Assembly: GCA_035301345.1 (NCBI GenBank)
Contig: DATGUM010000060.1
Location: 1-14,737 of the forward strand
Source: CALAMD01 sp035301345
Lineage (GTDB): Bacteria > Bacillota > Bacilli > Bacillales > Amphibacillaceae
Direction: 5' to 3'
Length of the DNA stretch: 14,737 nucleotides
Positions 14,569 to 14,737 of the stretch are shown here, one piece after another. The number at the start of each line of letters is the position of its first letter. Within the stretch, counting starts at the first letter, position 1. The notes beneath the pieces were generated by a model, which was given only the letters and a program-made list of their open reading frames with translations, was not told the DNA's origin and did not search any database. A program made the position numbers and the translations under genes.

Positions 14569-14737
14569 GTTTGATCTTGGCTCTTAATTTGAAGTTAAGC
14601 ATAATTCTGCTCTTAAAGTGATTGAAATTGCGATATCCGTAGGCGACACGATTTAACACTTTAATTTTATTATTAATTCCTTCAATACGCCCGTTATTGT
14701 ATGGATATAAGAAACTGTTCTCGATAAATGGTAAGTG
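14540..14737 (-). CDS. ISL3-family transposase, C-terminal part
   Basis: Only the last 65 codons and the TAA (14540-14542) are inside the window; the gene continues past the right edge. The translation contains YPYNNGRIEGINNKIKVLNR followed by AYGYRNFNHFKSRIML. This is the C-terminal DDE-domain block of ISL3 (IS204/IS1001/IS1096/IS1165) transposases; the Glu of GRIEG is the likely third catalytic acid. The transposase would cut and join the ends of its own element. The reading frame is open to its natural stop, so there is no sign of decay in this part. The last residues (ESFSPAV) are encoded inside a 42-nt palindrome. Confidence 0.88.
   Translation of the reverse strand, partial: HLPFIENSFLYPYNNGRIEGINNKIKVLNRVAYGYRNFNHFKSRIMLNFKLRAKIKQKESFSPAV

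Larger units (their letters stand above)
14461..14737 (-). mobile_element. ISL3-family insertion sequence, partial (cut by window edge)
   Basis: The element tip appears to be GGCTCTTTGTC at 14461, continuing to GTGTTGGTGA at 14486, which fits terminal inverted repeats I know from ISL3-family elements. The transposase C-terminus follows inward on the minus strand. ISL3 elements usually duplicate 8 bp of target; the candidate is CTTATCGT (14453-14460), but the partner copy lies outside the window. The remainder of the element is off the right edge. Confidence 0.8.

Noticed and set aside
1..14737. CRISPR array, tRNA or rRNA genes, phage or defence genes
   Set aside because: I saw no regularly spaced repeats, no cloverleaf or rRNA sequence, and no recognisable phage, restriction or toxin-antitoxin proteins.

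Overview
The window looks like the chromosome of a low-GC Gram-positive bacterium of the Bacillaceae type. Supporting signs are purine-rich AGGAGG-type ribosome binding sites, sigma-A-like promoters, an S-box (SAM-I) riboswitch over a methionine transporter, a Bacillus-like MsrA with the GCFWC motif, LAAC/LTGC lipoproteins and ISL3-type insertion sequence DNA. Several exported or surface proteins are rich in Asp and Glu, which would suit a salt- or alkali-tolerant species, but that is inference. I cannot name the species.

Layout. Positions 1-220 hold no convincing gene. They contain stem-loops, a terminator-like hairpin and a sequence resembling the terminal repeat of an ISL3-family element that lies off the left edge. 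A strong promoter (224-252) and a SAM riboswitch (285-391, terminator 419-446) precede a tightly spaced operon, 477-5342: msrA, metQ, metN, metI and two subunits of a glutaconate-type CoA-transferase. A hairpin terminator follows at 5371-5411. No terminator separates the CoA-transferase genes from the transporter genes, so the whole set should be controlled by SAM level and be on when methionine or SAM is scarce.

The second half, 5503-14449, is a cell-surface polysaccharide locus in three transcription units. The first runs rightward (5556-9412): a TuaH-like glycosyltransferase, a MurJ/MviN-type flippase and a kinase of the aminoglycoside/choline-kinase fold. The second runs leftward (13152 down to 9445): an O-antigen ligase/Wzy-like polymerase, a membrane protein with an extracellular calcium-motif (FG-GAP/VCBS-like) domain, and a lipoprotein. 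These three genes overlap by 4 and 8 nt. The third is a divergently transcribed GT4 glycosyltransferase (13316-14449). The first two units converge on one perfect 18-bp hairpin that contains both stop codons. Together the genes supply sugar transfer, export of a lipid-linked unit, polymerisation or ligation, and probable modification or surface assembly. No initiating phosphoglycosyl transferase, chain-length regulator or nucleotide-sugar gene is visible, so the pathway must be completed elsewhere.

The right end (14461-14737) is the 3' end of an ISL3-family insertion sequence, inserted 11 nt after the stop codon of the last glycosyltransferase. It carries the C-terminus of its transposase on the minus strand and a long palindrome. 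The strongest candidate for something not widely described is the SAM-riboswitch-controlled CoA-transferase pair fused transcriptionally to methionine uptake and repair. Second is the overlapping polymerase / calcium-motif membrane protein / lipoprotein trio.
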